The position numbers and the translations under genes are program-made. Shown one piece after another: positions 62,022 to 64,000 of a stretch of DNA of 64,000 nt (position 1 is its first letter; each line of letters opens with the position of its first letter). The notes beneath the pieces were generated by a model that ran no database searches, was not told where the DNA came from, and saw nothing but the letters and a program-made list of their open reading frames with translations. This DNA comes from Pseudomonadota bacterium. Lineage in GTDB: Bacteria; Pseudomonadota; Gammaproteobacteria; Burkholderiales; Thiobacillaceae. The stretch covers positions 124,001-188,000 of the forward strand of contig JAJZRU010000001.1 of NCBI GenBank assembly GCA_021802555.1, in the 5' to 3' direction.

Positions 62022-62754
62022 ACGGGCCGCACACCGGACAGGCCGGATCGCGCGGCACGCGGATTTCGCGCCAGCTTGCCGCGAGGGCATCGAAAAGCAG
62101 CAGCCGTCCCGTCAGGGGCTGGCCGACGCTCATGAGCAGTTTCAGGGCTTCTGCCGCCTGGGCCGCGCCCATGATGCCTACCAGCGGCCCGAACACCCCG
62201 GCCTCGCTGCAGCGAGGCGCGGCCTCGGCGCCGTCACCGAACAGGCAGCGGTAGCACGGGCCCGCGCCGCCGAACACCGCGAGCTGGCCGGCAAACCCCA
62301 GCGCCGCGCCGCTCACCAGCGGCTTGCCCGAGGCCACGCAGGCGCGGTTGACGGCATGGCGGGTGGCGAAATTGTCCGAGCAGTCAAGCACCACGTCGGC
62401 CTGGGCCACGGCGGCATGCAGGGCCTCGCCTTCCAGGCGAAGCGCGAGGGCGTCGACGATGATTCCGGGGTTGTTTTCCAACACCCGCTGGGCGAGCGCT
62501 TGAGCCTTGTTGGCGCCGATGTCATGATGGCGAAACCCCACTTGGCGCTGCAAATTGGCAAGATCCACCGCGTCACCGTCGGCGATGACCAAGCGCCCCG
62601 TGCCTGCCGCGCCCAGATAAAGCGCCGCCGGACAGCCGAGGCCGCCGGCGCCGATCACCAGCGCGCTGGCCTGGACGGCGCGCGCCTGCCCCTCCAGCCC
62701 GATTTCGGGCAACAGGATGTGGCGGCTGTAGCGCAACAGATCGTTGTCGTTCAA
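62005..62754 (-). CDS. MoeB/HesA/ThiF family adenylyltransferase
   Basis: From TTG 62754 the protein has 249 residues and begins with NDNDLLRYSRHILLPEIG, the normal MoeB opening. The ATP motif is VIGAGGLGCPAALYL. The catalytic segment DCSDNFATRHAVN, two zinc Cys pairs (CYRC and CPVC) and a Cys in RCSEAG are present. It would adenylate the C-terminus of a ubiquitin-like sulfur carrier (MoaD or ThiS type). The TTG start is inferred from the family; no nearby ATG exists. Which carrier it serves is not clear. Confidence 0.85.
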   Translation of the reverse strand: MNDNDLLRYSRHILLPEIGLEGQARAVQASALVIGAGGLGCPAALYLGAAGTGRLVIADGDAVDLANLQRQVGFRHHDIGANKAQALAQRVLENNPGIIVDALALRLEGEALHAAVAQADVVLDCSDNFATRHAVNRACVASGKPLVSGAALGFAGQLAVFGGAGPCYRCLFGDGAEAAPRCSEAGVFGPLVGIMGAAQAAEALKLLMSVGQPLTGRLLLFDALAASWREIRVPRDPACPVCGPFRPAA

Positions 62755-62803
62755 TCCCGTGATCCGGAGAATGCGGTCGGAGCAGCCGGCGCCGCCGCTA
62801 TTC

Positions 62804-63196
62804 CTATTTGTAGGCGCGCCATTCCTTGGGCGTGGCGTCGCCGTCGCCGTGCAGATGGAGCCCGTACTGGCGCACATATATCTCGCGGGTTTTCAGTTCG
62901 GGGTTCTGCGCGACGAGATTTTCCCGCTGCACTTCCTCGCTGTAATGGGCCAGCGCCCGCAGCAGCTTCTGCAGCAGGCTGCCGTCCAGATGGAAGCCGC
63001 TGCGCGCAAGATAGTCCTCCAGGCCGCCGAGGGTGTACTCGCGCAGGTCGTAGCGCACGCGCAGCAGGCGCGGTGTGCGCTGTTCCACCTGCACGCCGGG
63101 CAGACTGGCAAGCAAGAGGATCGCCCGCGCCGTCTGCCCGGGCGGCAGAGCGTGGAACAGGATGTCGCGCTGCTTATGGAGTTCGTCTTCCGCCAT
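62804..63196 (-). CDS. hypothetical protein
   Basis: The 130-residue protein from ATG 63196 begins MAEDELHKQRDILFHALPPG. A ferredoxin-like stretch (GVQVEQRTPRLLRVRYDLRE) is followed by a helix and the charged tail TPKEWRAYK. It appears to belong to an uncharacterised family near moeB and ctp genes in betaproteobacteria. No membrane segment or signal peptide. ATG 63220 is an alternative start, but AGGGA lies before 63196. Confidence 0.65.
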   Translation of the reverse strand: MAEDELHKQRDILFHALPPGQTARAILLLASLPGVQVEQRTPRLLRVRYDLREYTLGGLEDYLARSGFHLDGSLLQKLLRALAHYSEEVQRENLVAQNPELKTREIYVRQYGLHLHGDGDATPKEWRAYK

Positions 63197-63240
63197 GGTG
63201 CCTGATTCCCTGTGCTCCATGCCAGTATCGTTCGCCGGCG

Positions 63241-63288
63241 CCCGAGGCGCAAGGGCGCCTTTTGCCCGAGGCGCAAGGGCGCCTTTTG
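63241..63288. repeat. two tandem 24-bp hairpin-forming repeats
   Basis: Two identical 24-base units (63241-63264 and 63265-63288) are followed by a partial third. Each contains AGGCGC-AAGG-GCGCCT followed by TTTTG, which looks like an intrinsic terminator on the plus strand. All flanking genes are on the minus strand, so any terminator role would oppose antisense transcription. The unit is a multiple of 3 but lies outside genes. Confidence 0.75.
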
Positions 63289-63337
63289 CCCGCGGCGGCG
63301 GGCGCAGCGCTGCCGCTCCATCCCAGAGTGCAGGCGT

Positions 63338-64000
63338 TCAGCGGCTTTGGATGAGTTGCACCCCCTTGAGGAGGTTGAGCGCCTGGCTGACGAAGAAATC
63401 GTTTTTCGACACTACCTGTCCCGGTGCCAGGGGCCGTTCGGGCGCCGGGGATTTTTCCAGCGGCACCTTGATGATTTCCTCGGGCTTGGCCTGAGGTGTC
63501 TGGTCCTCGCCGTTGGGGTTCTTCAGGTGATGCTCCAGATTGGATTCGCGCACTCCCAGCATGTCGGAGCGCACATTGGGGTCTTCGATCTCGATGTCGG
63601 GCATGATGCCCTTGGCCTGTATGGAACGGCCGCTGGGGGTGAAGTACTGCGCCGTGGTGAGGCGGATGGCCGTGCCGTTGTCGAGCGGCAATATGGTCTG
63701 CACCGAGCCTTTGCCGAAGGTGCGGGCGCCCATGATGACGGCGCGCTTCTGGTCCTTGAGCGCCCCGGAAACGATTTCCGAGGCCGACGCGGAGCCGCCA
63801 TTCACCAGCACGACCATGGGCACCGTCTTAACCCAGGCAGGCAGGCCCGCCAAGTAATCGCTTTCGCCGGGGCGCAGGTAGTCCTGCGGCGTGGCGGTGA
63901 GGCGCATGTCGGAGTCGGGCGCGCGCCCCTTGGTGTAGACGACCAGGGCACCCGGTTTCAGGAAAGCGCTCGCGACGCCGACGGCGCTGTTCAAAAGCCC
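63338..64000 (-). CDS. S41-family C-terminal processing protease (5' end outside window)
   Basis: The last 220 codons of a minus-strand gene are present and the frame is open to the window edge. The catalytic Ser is in VNGGSASASEIVSGAL and the Lys in ARTFGKGSVQTIL. TAQYFTPSGRSIQAKGIMP is the conserved block after the active site. This is a CtpA/Prc-type periplasmic protease that trims protein C-termini. The N-terminal PDZ domain is outside the window. The C-terminal tail is Pro/Glu-rich. Confidence 0.92.
   Translation of the reverse strand, partial: GLLNSAVGVASAFLKPGALVVYTKGRAPDSDMRLTATPQDYLRPGESDYLAGLPAWVKTVPMVVLVNGGSASASEIVSGALKDQKRAVIMGARTFGKGSVQTILPLDNGTAIRLTTAQYFTPSGRSIQAKGIMPDIEIEDPNVRSDMLGVRESNLEHHLKNPNGEDQTPQAKPEEIIKVPLEKSPAPERPLAPGQVVSKNDFFVSQALNLLKGVQLIQSR

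Overview
The window looks like chromosomal DNA of a GC-rich betaproteobacterium, probably within Nitrosomonadales or a Thiobacillus-like lineage. The evidence is the XrtA-type PEP-CTERM regulatory genes (prsK, prsR, prsT), the mrcA/pilMNOPQ/aroK arrangement, a hemCDXY cluster, slmA, a Kdo hydroxylase, and a two-domain APS kinase of the kind known from Thiobacillus denitrificans. No tRNA, rRNA, CRISPR array, prophage or intact insertion sequence was seen.

Layout. 1-7.1 kb, minus strand: an EPS/PEP-CTERM regulatory operon (EpsB-type sugar transferase, prsK, prsR, prsT) behind a sigma-54 type promoter. 7.1-16 kb: a small nucleotidyltransferase-like gene and mrcA, diverging from pilMNOPQ and aroK. 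16-24.3 kb: a VanZ-heparinase II/III fusion, a DHH phosphoesterase, the two-domain APS kinase, and two PEP-CTERM proteins. Each PEP-CTERM gene has a sigma-54-like promoter and a shared upstream box at nearly identical spacing. 24.3-28.2 kb: hemCDXY. 28.2-36.2 kb: a periplasmic thioredoxin-like protein and the complete F1Fo ATP synthase operon atpIBEFHAGDC, with a tandem repeat between atpG and atpD.

36.2-41.7 kb: a degenerate ImmA/IrrE-like protein, a Kdo hydroxylase, small unknown proteins, argJ and a DUF815 ATPase. 41.7-47.5 kb: a tripartite RND efflux system in the order outer-membrane factor, adaptor, permease. 47.5-55 kb: DUF202 and universal stress proteins, then cydDC converging on cydAB and a two-helix CydX-like subunit. 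55.1-59.4 kb: an HDOD-like histidine kinase translationally coupled to a REC-PAS-GGDEF-EAL protein. 59.5-64 kb: a PBP7-type endopeptidase, a dehydrogenase remnant, a thioredoxin/HEAT protein, slmA, a MoeB/HesA-like enzyme, a small unknown protein and a partial S41 protease.

How parts connect. PrsK/PrsR should switch on sigma-54 promoters of EPS and PEP-CTERM genes, and two PEP-CTERM proteins with such promoters are in the window. CydDC supports assembly of the bd oxidase encoded by the converging cydAB-X genes, and hemCDXY supplies tetrapyrrole. The main candidates for novelty are the VanZ-heparinase fusion, the matched sigma-54/box architecture and shared 3-prime modules of the two PEP-CTERM genes, the two-helix CydX-like protein, the 89-bp repeat inside the atp operon, and the kinase-c-di-GMP operon with a palindrome inside its promoter spacer.
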